A DNA stretch of 64,000 nt from Aminipila sp963524205 (GCA_963524205.1 CAURED010000009.1:1-64000), one strand, 5' to 3'. Shown: positions 24,589 to 32,773, counted from the stretch's first letter. Translations and numbers: made by a program. Notes: generated from the letters alone by a model not told the origin.

Positions 24589-24927
24589 TTAATCAACTCC
24601 CTTTGGTTCATGGTCGTAGACTTCTATATTGTCCAATGTAAATGTAAAGTTCCTATCACACACAATGCATATATTGTTTTCATCACCATAAACTAATGCC
24701 GTTCTAACTATGCCCCAATAACCAACTTTGCCAGTAGTTATAAGATAAACAGGTTTTCCTTCACGCTCTCTTAACTGTTCTAATGTTAAAGGTTGTGGAT
24801 TCTCCCTGTCTGTTTTCTCTTGTATGGCTTCAATCGCTGTTGTAAGCGTGACACTAATGCGATTGCCTTTGCAGGTATCGTTTATATGTACGTTTCGTAG
24901 TGACTGTAAAATTTCTATATCACTCAT
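24589..24927 (-). CDS. phage early protein, unknown
   Basis: 112 aa from ATG at 24927 with AAGGGAG upstream. A helix (SDIEILQSLRNVHIND), TTAIEAIQEKTDRENPQPLTLEQLREREGKPVYLITTGKVGYWGIVRTA and strands ending in DNIEVYDHEPKGVD. The region from LTLEQLREREGKPVY resembles small phage proteins seen beside early genes of clostridial phages. Function unknown. Confidence 0.62.
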   Translation of the reverse strand: MSDIEILQSLRNVHINDTCKGNRISVTLTTAIEAIQEKTDRENPQPLTLEQLREREGKPVYLITTGKVGYWGIVRTALVYGDENNICIVCDRNFTFTLDNIEVYDHEPKGVD

Positions 24928-25052
24928 GGTTATATCTCCCTTCATACGGATTTAGGTAACAGCGGCTATAGCCTGTCCTGTTACCTTTATTATGTAATGC
25001 TTGTACATTTTATTTTTAATCAAAGAAATAGTAATACTTCTTTGATTGCCTT

Positions 25053-25658
25053 TTATACAGTTGGTGGTCGAACAGTTGTAGGTGGTTGCAAAGTATATGT
25101 TAAATAATCCTTAATTCCTTGTGCTAGAAAATCCCCAAGGTTGGTTGAATAGGATAAAATTCTGTTATAAATATCAGTGCTATCCTTATACTTTTTTGAT
25201 GTAAAAGCAAGTATTTGTCGGATTATCATATCGGTTAAGGTATAAATATAATTTTCCAAAGTGCTTTTGTCCCAAAATGGGTTTACTTGTGAAAGAAATT
25301 CAGCTCTTTGGCCAACACTTTCATATATTTGCCTTACAATTTCATCTGCATTACTGGAGTTACCTTCTGCTAGTGCATCAATTAAACTCATAAACAGCTT
25401 AATGTATTCTGAAAATAAATTAGTATAATCATCTGCGGCTTTATCACCTAAGAAAATTCTCATCATATCTCCAAAATCTTCTACAACGATAAAAAGTTTA
25501 TCTGTTATTTCCTTCTGAAATTCGGGATCTGCCTTTAAAGTTTTTGCAATGAGATATTGATTTAACCATGCTACTAAATCTCTCCATAGGATTCTTTCTC
25601 TGTAAACTATATTATCTATACCTTGTTGTGGGTTACTTACTTGGCAACTCTCTATCAT
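25053..25658 (-). CDS. all-helical hypothetical protein (possible cargo)
   Basis: 201 aa from ATG at 25658 (AGGGGGTGAG upstream). Almost entirely helical (LWRDLVAWLNQYLIAKTL, FIVVEDFGDMMRIFLGDKAADDYTNLFSEYIKLFMSLIDAL) with a proline-rich tail containing PPTTV and RPPTV. Longer and of different character from the surrounding small early genes, with 107 and 60 bp gaps on its sides. I do not recognise it; a cargo gene is likely. Confidence 0.6.
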   Translation of the reverse strand: MIESCQVSNPQQGIDNIVYRERILWRDLVAWLNQYLIAKTLKADPEFQKEITDKLFIVVEDFGDMMRIFLGDKAADDYTNLFSEYIKLFMSLIDALAEGNSSNADEIVRQIYESVGQRAEFLSQVNPFWDKSTLENYIYTLTDMIIRQILAFTSKKYKDSTDIYNRILSYSTNLGDFLAQGIKDYLTYTLQPPTTVRPPTV

Positions 25659-25727
25659 TTTACTCACCCCCTATTGTTATTGTATTCAGATATTTTTATT
25701 TGGTTATGGGTCATAAGGCCTTAAATT

Positions 25728-25955
25728 TTAGTTTGTTTCAATAATTAAAATCCTGTTTTCTTGTAAATCCGTGTTATCTCCAGAGTTAAAATTTTCATGG
25801 CACATGCATAACAAAGAACGTTGATATGGATTTAAACTATTTAATTCTATACTTTTATTGGTTTTAGCACTAACTATGTCATAAGACAAAGTACTATCAT
25901 AGGGATTGCCTTTTAGGGTGTATATCATATCGTTTACTTTGTATGATTTTTTCAT
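25728..25955 (-). CDS. phage early hypothetical protein
   Basis: 75 aa from ATG at 25955, set by GGAGGGTAATA. Mixed alpha/beta (VNDMIYTLKGNPYDSTLSYDIV, RSLLCMCHENFNSGDNTDLQ). No recognised family. Confidence 0.6.
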   Translation of the reverse strand: MKKSYKVNDMIYTLKGNPYDSTLSYDIVSAKTNKSIELNSLNPYQRSLLCMCHENFNSGDNTDLQENRILIIETN

Positions 25956-25973
25956 TATTACCCTCCACAAATT

Positions 25974-26138
25974 TTAATCTTCTTGTGCTTCCTCTTTTTC
26001 TGACTCTACTCTATACTGCATTATTGATTCCATCTGCTTTTGGTTTTCCATTTTTATAGTTGCATATACTTCTGCGACCTCTTGGCAAGTAGTGCAATCT
26101 GCATATACTTCTTGGATTAAATTAATTAAGTTATCCAT
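25974..26138 (-). CDS. small acidic helical protein
   Basis: 54 aa, MDNLINLIQEVYADCTTCQE...VESEKEEAQED, with one CTTC motif. A good ribosome site (GGAGGGTTATT) directs the ATG at 26138. It is 18 bp upstream of the gene at 25728-25955 and has similar spacing, so it is a genuine short gene of the early operon. Function unknown. Confidence 0.6.
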   Translation of the reverse strand: MDNLINLIQEVYADCTTCQEVAEVYATIKMENQKQMESIMQYRVESEKEEAQED

Positions 26139-26569
26139 AATAACCCTCCAAATCTCTATATTTTAGTTTTAATATATTGGTCTATATTTTTAACGAATAT
26201 ATTTATTTATTTTGGTCATAATAGCCTTATGGAGCTCCATTCAAGTGCAACAGTTAGGGGGTGACTTGAATGATAATTCTTGAAGTAAAATTAAAAATTA
26301 ATATTCAAGATATAATCTTGATTACACTAATGATTATAAATTTGTAATCGTTTTATAAAGCGGGGCCGGAGCTCGTAGATTGCACGCAATCTACAGGTAA
26401 AGCAGGAAAAATAAAAATAATATACATAAAAGCTAAATTAATACTTGATTTTAGACTGTTACCCAAAGTTTGCAGTATTTTTTTGCTCTTTTGTACTGAT
26501 AAACCCCTTATTTTCAATGTTTCTAATTTCTGCAATGCTATAGGAAAAATAAAAAATATATTAAGTAAT
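26139..26569. other. 430 bp stretch with palindromes, no firm gene
   Basis: It holds a GGAGCTCC palindrome at 26231-26238 and a second GGAGCTC at 26368, a GTAGATTGC/GCAATCTAC hairpin at about 26375-26394, and a possible 25-codon plus-strand gene at 26270. The rest is AT-rich with no other coding signal. The break in the early operon suggests an insertion or an independent transcription unit. Confidence 0.45.
26270..26347 (+). CDS. possible tiny hydrophobic peptide (type I toxin-like)
   Basis: A 25-codon frame, MIILEVKLKINIQ...DIILITLMIINL, preceded by GGGGGTGACTTGA, a ribosome site like that of the holin-like toxin at 35900. On the plus strand in a minus-strand operon. The C-terminal half is hydrophobic, but shorter than a full membrane helix plus charged tail. 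Could be a toxin of a type I system or chance. Confidence 0.3.
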   Translation: MIILEVKLKINIQDIILITLMIINL

Positions 26570-26830
26570 TTAGTTAATAATTTTAAAAATTCCTAGAGAA
26601 AAAGCCACATATCCATCAGTTAACCCCACAAAATCATCTTTTAAGATATATTTAATAGTTGCATGAATCTCCCTGCCAGAATAAACAATATTATCCCATT
26701 CTTTCAAAATGACTATATCTCCTACATGAAAATCTCTATCGTTCTTCCTTATCTCAAAAGACTTATCTCCTTCAACGATCACATCAAAATATTTTTTATA
26801 TATTTTTAATTCATGTTTTTTCTTACTCAT
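26570..26830 (-). CDS. DUF3850 (ASCH/PUA-like) domain protein
   Basis: 86 aa matching DUF3850: HELKIYKKYFDVIVEGDKSFEIRKNDRDFHVGDIVILKEWD then ATIKYILKDDFVGLTDGYVAFSLG. The family is a small ASCH-type beta-barrel expected to bind RNA or nucleotides and is common in phage early regions. GGAGAACGTAA precedes the start. Confidence 0.85.
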   Translation of the reverse strand: MSKKKHELKIYKKYFDVIVEGDKSFEIRKNDRDFHVGDIVILKEWDNIVYSGREIHATIKYILKDDFVGLTDGYVAFSLGIFKIIN

Positions 26831-26852
26831 TTACGTTCTCCTTAAATCTAAA

Positions 26853-27014
26853 TCAATACCATTTTACTTTTCCTGTATACTGCTGTGTCCTGCTCCAATC
26901 TGTAGAGCCTCCACAATGTGGGCAAGTATCCTCTTCCATCATTATTAATGTTTTACAATGTGGGCAGAAGTAAGCCCATCCAAGTTCTTTGTCATATTTC
27001 CACAATACTGGCAT
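26853..27014 (-). CDS. small zinc-ribbon protein
   Basis: 53 aa with two CPHC knuckles (AYFCPHCKTLIM, DTCPHCGGSTDW), a zinc ribbon. The ATG at 27014 follows GGAGGTATTGAACT. Function unknown; one of several small zinc-binding proteins of this early region. Confidence 0.7.
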   Translation of the reverse strand: MPVLWKYDKELGWAYFCPHCKTLIMMEEDTCPHCGGSTDWSRTQQYTGKVKWY

Positions 27015-27029
27015 AGTTCAATACCTCCA

Positions 27030-27419
27030 TTAAGCTTCTAAAGCTGTCTGCTTTGTATATTGCCTAGTTAGCTTTATAAAACCCCTAGCTGTTACTGTGA
27101 TAGAAACCGTAGTATTTTCTATGGACATTCTGGCACTTCCAATATTGCTCTCTAATATTTCATGTGCTGCATGTTTAACTAGCTCTATTTGTTCCGGCTG
27201 TGCTTGAACGAAGCCTCTTTCTACTGCTTTATCTCCAAGTAATTGGTCAATATTCTTTAATATTCCGTTCCATTGTCTTTCCTTAGCTGCCCCCCCACAA
27301 GAGCATGAGTCAGAAATTTTGTTGTCTGCATCTATCTGATCTACTGCTAGTACTGGCTGTATGTTTCCACAAAATCTACAGATACCATCATGGGTATACA
27401 TTTCTATTTCTCCCTGCAT
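27030..27419 (-). CDS. phage zinc-finger protein
   Basis: 123-129 aa (ATG at 27419 or 27401; the latter has AGGGAG). N-terminal Cys pairs CRFCG and CSCGG form a zinc site; the C-terminal part (IELVKHAAHEILESNIGSARMSIENTTVSITVTARGFIKLTR) is a separate alpha/beta domain. No family recognised. Confidence 0.65.
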   Translation of the reverse strand: MQGEIEMYTHDGICRFCGNIQPVLAVDQIDADNKISDSCSCGGAAKERQWNGILKNIDQLLGDKAVERGFVQAQPEQIELVKHAAHEILESNIGSARMSIENTTVSITVTARGFIKLTRQYTKQTALEA

Positions 27420-27427
27420 AATTACAC

Positions 27428-27883
27428 CTACTTTCTAATTTCATCCCAGTCAATATGCTGGCCACAATCTGAGCAATAGTTGTTTAAGCATCCGATAAAG
27501 CTTTCACACTCCGGACATTTATGTACTGTGCATCCTTTTCCAAAATGTAAGTTGCCTATTTTTGTTTTATCACCTATAACTATCTTTATAGGTTCCTTTG
27601 GTTGTTGTTTTAGAGAAGCAGATATGAGCTCCTTATTTAGCTTGTATTCATTTCTGTTTTTTTCTCTTGCTATAAGATCTAAGTAGTTGTTAAACATGTT
27701 ATATGCTTCAACTGTATTTTGCCCATCTGCTACTCCAATTCCTGTAGCAAGATCAGTAATTATAATTCTGTATTTACCGTTTCTATGTATTCCATACTCA
27801 TCTCTGAATAGCCAGCCTTTTACAAGTTCAGTAAAGATAAAACAATGTTTTTTCTTTAGGATATAATAATCAATCTTTTTCAT
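27428..27883 (-). CDS. phage protein with C-terminal zinc ribbon
   Basis: 151 aa. The N-terminal 100 residues are alpha/beta (LFRDEYGIHRNGKYRIIITDLATGIGVADGQNTVEAY); the C-terminus is a zinc ribbon with CPEC and CSDCGQH. No family recognised. Early operon position. Confidence 0.65.
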   Translation of the reverse strand: MKKIDYYILKKKHCFIFTELVKGWLFRDEYGIHRNGKYRIIITDLATGIGVADGQNTVEAYNMFNNYLDLIAREKNRNEYKLNKELISASLKQQPKEPIKIVIGDKTKIGNLHFGKGCTVHKCPECESFIGCLNNYCSDCGQHIDWDEIRK

Positions 27884-27950
27884 ATCTCACCTACATTCTA
27901 TAATTGGCAGCCCCCGGAGCTTGTCCAAAGGGGCCGCATCTAAAGGGGGA

Positions 27951-28274
27951 CTATTTAAAAAAGAGTCTGCTTATCCAGTTTCTTGGCACTGGTTCTATAT
28001 CCGCTATCTCTGCTCTTAATTTATTGTCATTCTGTCTGCGTATAAGCGACTCATCAGTTATCCTGTGTTCTAGATATTTTTGATATTGGTAATGCTCTGT
28101 AAGTACTTCACGGTTTGCCTTGGCTTGTTCTTTTATGTAATCATTCTGCTGATCAATTTGATTTCGAAGCTGTGAGTTTTCTTCATTAAGTTCCAGTACT
28201 GCATCCTCTAAAATTGTAATGTCTTTTTTTACAATCTTTTCTAACCGCTTAACTCTATTATTCTTATTGCTCAT
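27951..28274 (-). CDS. coiled-coil phage protein
   Basis: 107 aa, nearly all coiled coil (VKRLEKIVKKDITILEDAVLELNEENSQLRNQI...), ending in PRNWISRLFFK. AGGGAGGTAACCTT precedes the ATG. Likely a structural or tethering protein; no family recognised. Confidence 0.62.
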   Translation of the reverse strand: MSNKNNRVKRLEKIVKKDITILEDAVLELNEENSQLRNQIDQQNDYIKEQAKANREVLTEHYQYQKYLEHRITDESLIRRQNDNKLRAEIADIEPVPRNWISRLFFK

Positions 28275-28278
28275 AAGG

Positions 28279-28512
28279 TTACCTCCCTAACTTTTGGTTT
28301 AATAAATCCTTTAACTTAAATAACTCTTCTGAAGTAAGGGTTACTCCCCTACTGCATTTCGAGTGGTCCTCGTTCCATGCCCTTATATCGTATTTTACTG
28401 CACCACCATTCCAAGACATTAAGTTCAGTTCTGTTCTCCAGCCTCCTACCGTTGTACTTATTACTCCGATTTCTTCGATTATTTCTTTCTGCACTTCTTT
28501 TTTCTCTGCCAT
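28279..28512 (-). CDS. PC4/YdbC-like ssDNA-binding protein
   Basis: 77 aa with the PC4 (transcriptional coactivator p15) fold pattern: GGWRTELNLMSWNGGAVKYDIRAWNEDHSKCSRGVTLTSEELFKLKDLL. YdbC-type homologues bind single-stranded DNA as dimers. In this prophage, which lacks a recognisable SSB, it may do that job alongside the HUH Rep-like protein. Confidence 0.8.
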   Translation of the reverse strand: MAEKKEVQKEIIEEIGVISTTVGGWRTELNLMSWNGGAVKYDIRAWNEDHSKCSRGVTLTSEELFKLKDLLNQKLGR

Positions 28513-28686
28513 TTATAAATCCCTCCTACCGTTTAAATACTTTCTGCGCTGATCTATGCTCTGCAAACAGCTTTCTATGGTATATGTATCAAAGAATCGC
28601 TCACGTGCTCTGCCTTCTCTTCTTTTTCTTGCCCTTTGCCTTGCAAGGAGCCTTTTACTAAATTCTTCTTTTGCTATTGCCGCCAT
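28513..28686 (-). CDS. small very basic protein
   Basis: 57 aa (MAAIAKEEFSKRLLARQRAR..., ending YLNGRRDL), rich in Arg and Lys. The ATG at 28686 follows AGGAGAATCTCCCC, and the stop abuts the PC4-like gene with its ribosome site AGGAGGG. It overlaps the upstream Cys-rich gene by 29 nt. It probably binds nucleic acid, judged by charge only. Confidence 0.6.
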   Translation of the reverse strand: MAAIAKEEFSKRLLARQRARKRREGRARERFFDTYTIESCLQSIDQRRKYLNGRRDL

Positions 28687-28855
28687 GGGGAGATTCTCCT
28701 TTCAGTTTTTCTACATAGGATGCAATCTCTTCGTTGCTCCATTTATATGGAGGTTTACAAAATAAACATTTACCATTGATGTATCCTGGACAATTAAAGC
28801 AGCTATCCTCGTTTATGTGCTTTCTGCATATGTTTCTAAAGTCTCTTAATCTCAT
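28658..28855 (-). CDS. small Cys-rich protein
   Basis: 65 aa: MRLRDFRNICRKHINEDSCF, then CPGYINGKCLFCKPPYKWSNEEI. Five Cys and one His suggest a zinc knuckle. Overlaps the ParB gene end by 4 nt. Similar small Cys proteins occur in clostridial phage early regions; function unknown. Confidence 0.65.
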   Translation of the reverse strand: MRLRDFRNICRKHINEDSCFNCPGYINGKCLFCKPPYKWSNEEIASYVEKLKGESPHGGNSKRRI

Positions 28856-30159
28856 AAACTGCCCTCTGTCTTTCCGAACAATTCATGGGTACCATCTTTT
28901 AACTGCCGTTCTTCGTCGGACATTTCATAGCCGAATTTTTCTAGTAGTTCATATATGCTATCAAGTTCTTTGTTTTCTTCGTAATTGCCATACCAGTCAT
29001 AGTATTTTTGGCTATTTGAGTCAAGACTGCCATAAATAGATGCTAACAAGCTTCGTTCAGGCTGCTTTGAAATCTGCTCCTTAAAATTATCAAACTCCCA
29101 GTCTTTTTCTTCATCGCCTTTAATATCAAACAAATTAGCAAAATCCTCAGCGTCTAATCCCCATGTATCCTCTATCATGGCCTTAATCGTATACTCTATA
29201 ATTACGCCTGTATGTTTTTTAGCTTCTGTATTAGAGATACTGAGTACAAAATCATATCGTAGCTTGTAAGCTTGATCTGATACGTCTCCAAGAGCTTTCT
29301 TTAGGCGATTCCTTTCTTCCTGCTCCTTGCTGAATGCAGTAGATTGATTAGGATTAGTTTCCGTCTGTGTAGATTCACTATATAAGGTGATAGTTCCATA
29401 CTCTGATACGGTAAAATAGTATTCAATCGTTTCCGCATCTTCTGGCACAATAACTTCATCTTTCTGTGAGGCATAATAGTTTTTTACATACCGCATTCCG
29501 CTACTGTTGTCTGTTCGAGTGGCAAATTCTTCTAAGCTTTTAATTATCCTGGCCATGTTTTTTTGGGTTTTCTCTTTATCGATTGCTCTCTGTAGCTCCC
29601 ACTTAAAATTCTGTGTGCCAATTTTTTCAAGAACACTATTTCTAAGTTCCGTACTCTCTATTTTCTCCAGCTCTGCATAATCCATTAAGGTAGCCCCACG
29701 GCCAACGGATTCTTTAAATTTATCCTGATCGAGTTCTAATAGTTTCACTCTTCGTCTTACAGTACTTTCCGAAAATCCAGTTTTCCCCGATATTCCACTG
29801 ACAGACTCTCCTAAATCAATCATCATCTGAAAGCCTTGGGCCTGTTCATATACTGTCAAATCACTTCTCTGCATATTTTCAAGTAACATTGTGGCCACTT
29901 GCTCTTTGTGGTCCATTTCCGAAATAACACAAGGCACTTCTGCCAATCCTGCCAGCTTTGCCGCTGCATGACGTCTATGTCCAATGATGGAAAAATACGT
30001 CTCATCATCTCTAGGGACTAACGTCAAATTTTGCAGTATGCCTTTGGCTTTGATGCTTTCTGCCAATTCTTCTAAATCACCCAGGTCTTTTCGTGGGTTG
30101 TCTGGATGCGGGTAGATTTTATCTACAGGGATATATACTATTTGTTTATGGTTGTCCAT
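28852..30159 (-). CDS. ParB-like protein (ParB/RepB/Spo0J family)
   Basis: 435 aa. Residues ~5-95 form the ParB N-terminal domain (IYPHPDNPRKDLGDLEELAESIKAKGILQNLTLVP, then FSIIGHRRHAAAKLAGL with the conserved GHRR box). A helix-turn-helix (VSGISGKTGFSESTVRRRVKLLEL) follows at about 130-155. The remaining 280 residues are helical and not typical of chromosomal ParB. No ParA is present, so segregation is unlikely. Phage ParB-like proteins may act as regulators or CTPase-type DNA clamps. AAGGAGGAATATT precedes the start. Confidence 0.85.
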   Translation of the reverse strand: MDNHKQIVYIPVDKIYPHPDNPRKDLGDLEELAESIKAKGILQNLTLVPRDDETYFSIIGHRRHAAAKLAGLAEVPCVISEMDHKEQVATMLLENMQRSDLTVYEQAQGFQMMIDLGESVSGISGKTGFSESTVRRRVKLLELDQDKFKESVGRGATLMDYAELEKIESTELRNSVLEKIGTQNFKWELQRAIDKEKTQKNMARIIKSLEEFATRTDNSSGMRYVKNYYASQKDEVIVPEDAETIEYYFTVSEYGTITLYSESTQTETNPNQSTAFSKEQEERNRLKKALGDVSDQAYKLRYDFVLSISNTEAKKHTGVIIEYTIKAMIEDTWGLDAEDFANLFDIKGDEEKDWEFDNFKEQISKQPERSLLASIYGSLDSNSQKYYDWYGNYEENKELDSIYELLEKFGYEMSDEERQLKDGTHELFGKTEGSL

Positions 30160-30170
30160 AATATTCCTCC

Positions 30171-31103
30171 TTATATTCTCTTGCCATGTAATGTGGCATA
30201 TTTACGTTGTGACTGCTGTTTTCTCTGCATTCTGCACGAACTGCATATAAGATTTTCTTTACGTTCAAAGAAGGTTTTTCCACACCTTTTGCAGTACTGA
30301 GGTTTAATCCTTCTAAATGATGTACAGCTATCGCAATCTGTTTCACCAGCAATGCAGCCCCTAACATCGTCCCAATTCATGCACATTTCTTTTTGCCAGT
30401 AACCATCAAAAGCTAGTTCATTACGTCTTGTGAGCAATAACCTTTCAAACTTTCTTATTAATGCTTTACGCTCATTTTCAGCTTTCTTTATAGCCTTTTC
30501 TTTAGGGGATATATATTTTCCAGTTCCCCAAATGTCTAAGCGTGACATTCTATGTTCAACAGCTTCCCTGGTGCGATTAAGTTCTTTGCCTATTTCTACA
30601 TAATTAAAGCCTTGCTTAAACAAATTAATAGCCTTTGCATCTTCTAATGGAGTCCACTTTTTGCCGGTTTTCATTGTGTTGGTGCGATCTTGTTTTCTTT
30701 TTTCCTGAAGCCATATAGGTTCACTCCCAAGCGAATATAATTCAACTCTTCTACTATCCCATTTGTCTTGATTGGCTTTTAAAAATTTCATAAGATCGTC
30801 AATATGTATCATCCACATCTTTTTAATACCTCTAAAGGCTTTTTTCTTTGCCTTTAGTCCGAGTTTAGGAATCCAATAATCTGTAATAGTATGGATATCT
30901 ACGCCTAAAGTCTCTGCGGTAGCTCTACCTGTTAAAAGTTCTCCGGCAGAAGTGGGAGCACCTAATCCAAGCCTTTTATACTTAACTATGATTGCCGTTT
31001 CGGTCCTACCTAAAAGTTTTGCTATCTGTGGAATTGTTTTATATCCCCACCATTCTTTTAATTGTTCTGTTTCTTCTCTCGACCAATTCTTTGCTTGGCC
31101 CAT
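30171..31103 (-). CDS. SANT/Myb-like DNA-binding protein with zinc ribbon
   Basis: 310 aa. Two Myb/SANT-like helix-turn-helix units: residues 5-50 (NWSREETEQLKEWWGYKTIPQIAKLLGRTETAIIVKYKRLGL) and about 148-195 (KWTPLEDAKAINLFKQGFNYVEIGKELNRTREAVEHRMSRL). An AlpA-like insert lies between them. The C-terminal part has Cys clusters CIAGETDCDSC and CKRCGKTF...CSSC. A phage regulator or replication-associated DNA binder is likely; specific role unknown. Confidence 0.72.
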   Translation of the reverse strand: MGQAKNWSREETEQLKEWWGYKTIPQIAKLLGRTETAIIVKYKRLGLGAPTSAGELLTGRATAETLGVDIHTITDYWIPKLGLKAKKKAFRGIKKMWMIHIDDLMKFLKANQDKWDSRRVELYSLGSEPIWLQEKRKQDRTNTMKTGKKWTPLEDAKAINLFKQGFNYVEIGKELNRTREAVEHRMSRLDIWGTGKYISPKEKAIKKAENERKALIRKFERLLLTRRNELAFDGYWQKEMCMNWDDVRGCIAGETDCDSCTSFRRIKPQYCKRCGKTFFERKENLICSSCRMQRKQQSQRKYATLHGKRI

Positions 31104-31216
31104 CTTTAAAATCTCCTTTTACTCTCACATATAATGTGGTATAATAGAGACGTTACAAAACGTAACGTCTAACTTCAGGGAATCTACAGAGTTGCAGCTC
31201 TTATGTAGATTCTTTT

Positions 31217-31378
31217 TTAATGCTCCCATATGTATTTGACTCCCAATGGGATAAGGATAAATAAGTATTCACAGCCTATCCCAAATCCGTCTCTTTCTAT
31301 GTAAGCTAATTTCATGCCGATTGCTACACATATTAATCCGGCTAATAATAATAGGCAGTTATGTATTAGATTACGCAC
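31217..31378 (-). CDS. small membrane protein, GTG start
   Basis: 53 aa with two hydrophobic segments (NCLLLLAGLICVAIGM and CEYLFILIPLGVKYIW). GTG at 31378 overlaps the upstream stop, with AGAGGTTAAAAG as ribosome site. The stretch 31104-31216 on its downstream side has no gene. Confidence 0.58.
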   Translation of the reverse strand: MRNLIHNCLLLLAGLICVAIGMKLAYIERDGFGIGCEYLFILIPLGVKYIWEH

Positions 31379-31694
31379 CTTTTAACCTCTCTAATCTTCT
31401 TTGTAGTTCTATAATCTCCCAAACTACATCATCAGCTTTTTGTTGGTATCCTTTACGAAATAAATCATCTTGTTTCTTATCTAACTTTTCTATCTTTTTT
31501 CTAATTTCTGCAATTTCGTCTTTGGTCTTTTCGGCTTCTGCTACTCCATATTTGCACCGATGCATGAAATATATATCATCAAATGTGTAGTGCTTACATT
31601 TCTTGCAACAATCTATGCATACAGTTTGTCCATGGAGTTTGCAGCTCTTACCGACCATAAAATTTGGGCTGTGACAGATTGGACAGCTAACCAT
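31371..31694 (-). CDS. zinc-ribbon / coiled-coil phage protein
   Basis: 107 aa from ATG at 31694 (AGAGGACAATCAAG); a longer frame lacks a ribosome site. N-terminal Cys-rich part (MVSCPICHSPNFMVGKSCKLH, VCIDCCKKCKHYTF) and a C-terminal coiled coil (EIAEIRKKIEKLDKKQDDL). No family recognised. Confidence 0.65.
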   Translation of the reverse strand: MVSCPICHSPNFMVGKSCKLHGQTVCIDCCKKCKHYTFDDIYFMHRCKYGVAEAEKTKDEIAEIRKKIEKLDKKQDDLFRKGYQQKADDVVWEIIELQRRLERLKGA

Positions 31695-31854
31695 CTTGAT
31701 TGTCCTCTTTTGGTATGGCGCATTTTGTATAGTCGCTACCGTCTGGGATAACACATTTATTCTCCGGTGGGCATGTTGCGTATTCTTCGCAGGTATAGCA
31801 GCATATATCTTTACCGCTTCGGCAGGATCCGTTTTCTTTGCAAATGTATTTCAT
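31687..31854 (-). CDS. small Cys-rich protein
   Basis: 55 aa with eight Cys (MKYICKENGSCRSGKDICC, YTCEEYATCPPENKC, later TKC). A perfect GGAGGTATCT precedes ATG 31854, and its end overlaps the next gene start by 8 nt. Zinc-binding phage early protein of unknown function. Confidence 0.65.
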   Translation of the reverse strand: MKYICKENGSCRSGKDICCYTCEEYATCPPENKCVIPDGSDYTKCAIPKEDNQDG

Positions 31855-31863
31855 AGATACCTC

Positions 31864-32229
31864 CTATAAAAAGTTTTCTCCTATTAAGGCCATCCAGAGC
31901 TGATGTGCATTTTCTTTGCTCATGCCTTTTTTTCTAAGCTTTTTCTCGTATTCTTTCTGAAAGTGCTTTTTCCACTTTTTATTTTCTGCTATGGCCCACT
32001 CCGTGGAGCTTTGTTGTAATGCTGCATGTATTATTGGATGTACATCTATTTGGAATCCATTGTCTATGCTAATTTGCCTTTTTCCCCTGCCACAAAATAC
32101 CTCGTGTCTTTCTGCATCTAAGGTTCCGGTATAATAGCAACGGCGGTTATGCTTATCTTTATAGCCGTTGCATTTCTTTTCAGTCTTTTTACCGCCTGGC
32201 TTTGGAAATAATAAATTACTTGTATCTAT
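31864..32229 (-). CDS. phage early protein, possible ATA start
   Basis: About 121 aa. The frame opens at GTG 32259, but the strongest ribosome site AAGGAGGTG lies inside it and points to an in-frame ATA at 32229; no ATG, GTG or TTG is well spaced. Conserved-looking stretches: KKCNGYKDKHNRRCYYTGTL, HEVFCGRGKRQISIDNG, VHPIIHAALQQSSTEWAIAENK and ENAHQLWMALIGENFL. The two Cys could bind metal. Function unknown. Confidence 0.6.
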   Translation of the reverse strand: MDTSNLLFPKPGGKKTEKKCNGYKDKHNRRCYYTGTLDAERHEVFCGRGKRQISIDNGFQIDVHPIIHAALQQSSTEWAIAENKKWKKHFQKEYEKKLRKKGMSKENAHQLWMALIGENFL

Positions 32230-32282
32230 TGAGCTCACCTCCTTGTCGAATAGTCTCACTTTATGTAATATCTCCTTAGTGG

Positions 32283-32288
32283 TATAAT
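32283..32288 (+). promoter_or_regulatory. extended -10 promoter for plus-strand zinc-ribbon gene
   Basis: AGTGGTATAAT gives TGG plus a perfect TATAAT, about 50 nt before the ATG at 32338, which itself follows AGAAAGGAGATTTCCA. Confidence 0.55.
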
Positions 32289-32337
32289 TTACTTACAGGT
32301 GTTCTAGGCACCGAGTAAATAAGAAAGGAGATTTCCA

Positions 32338-32574
32338 ATGTTAGTTATAAAATGTAAATGCGGCTGTTCTGCTATCTTAAAAGACGACTATCTGAAAAAG
32401 ATTAGCTACCACTCTTGCCCATATTGTGAAAATGTCTTAAAACTAACATCTCAGGCATCTATTGGCGCTGTTTCTAATGTATTATCTAAGGACGGTTTCA
32501 CTATCGTTTCTATTCCTGATAATACTAAGCTTCAGTTTGACTTTGATTTGGACATTCAACCCTTCCAATCATAA
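32338..32574 (+). CDS. small zinc-ribbon protein on the opposite strand
   Basis: 78 aa with CKCGCS and CPYCEN knuckles, then KLTSQASIGAVSNVLSKDGFTIVSIPDNTKLQFDFDL. It runs against the early operon from its own promoter, so it may be expressed in the lysogen or serve as an antisense check. Function unknown. Confidence 0.65.
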   Translation: MLVIKCKCGCSAILKDDYLKKISYHSCPYCENVLKLTSQASIGAVSNVLSKDGFTIVSIPDNTKLQFDFDLDIQPFQS

Positions 32575-32695
32575 TCATTTGACTTTCTTTTCTTATGTCT
32601 GCAAGGTTTTTAGATAGTTCTTTTAGCAATTCCTGTTGTCTTTCTAATAAGCCTTGCATTTTTTCTGTATTGGGTATATTGATTTCTAGCATCAT
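32525..32695 (-). CDS. possible small coiled-coil protein
   Basis: 56 codons: MMLEINIPNTEKMQGLLERQ, then QELLKELSKNLADIRKESQ. It has a start after AGGTGAGAATA. Its 3' end overlaps the convergent zinc-ribbon gene by 50 nt, which is unusual. The helical first part looks genuine; it may end earlier in related phages. Confidence 0.45.
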   Translation of the reverse strand: MMLEINIPNTEKMQGLLERQQELLKELSKNLADIRKESQMIMIGRVECPNQSQTEA

Positions 32696-32773
32696 TATTC
32701 TCACCTATCTTTCCTTTCTTTCCTTATTCCCTCCGGAATAACCCTCTCTTTATCTGTATGTATCATGCTCTCC

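Noticed and set aside
26353..26535. 60-codon minus-strand frame with a hydrophobic stretch
   Set aside because: TTG start without ribosome site, crosses a strong palindrome, and composition is not convincing.
28852..30159. Plasmid-like partition system in the prophage (ParB-like gene)
   Set aside because: No ParA gene and no parS-like repeats were seen, and the prophage is integrated; a phage regulator or DNA clamp is more likely.
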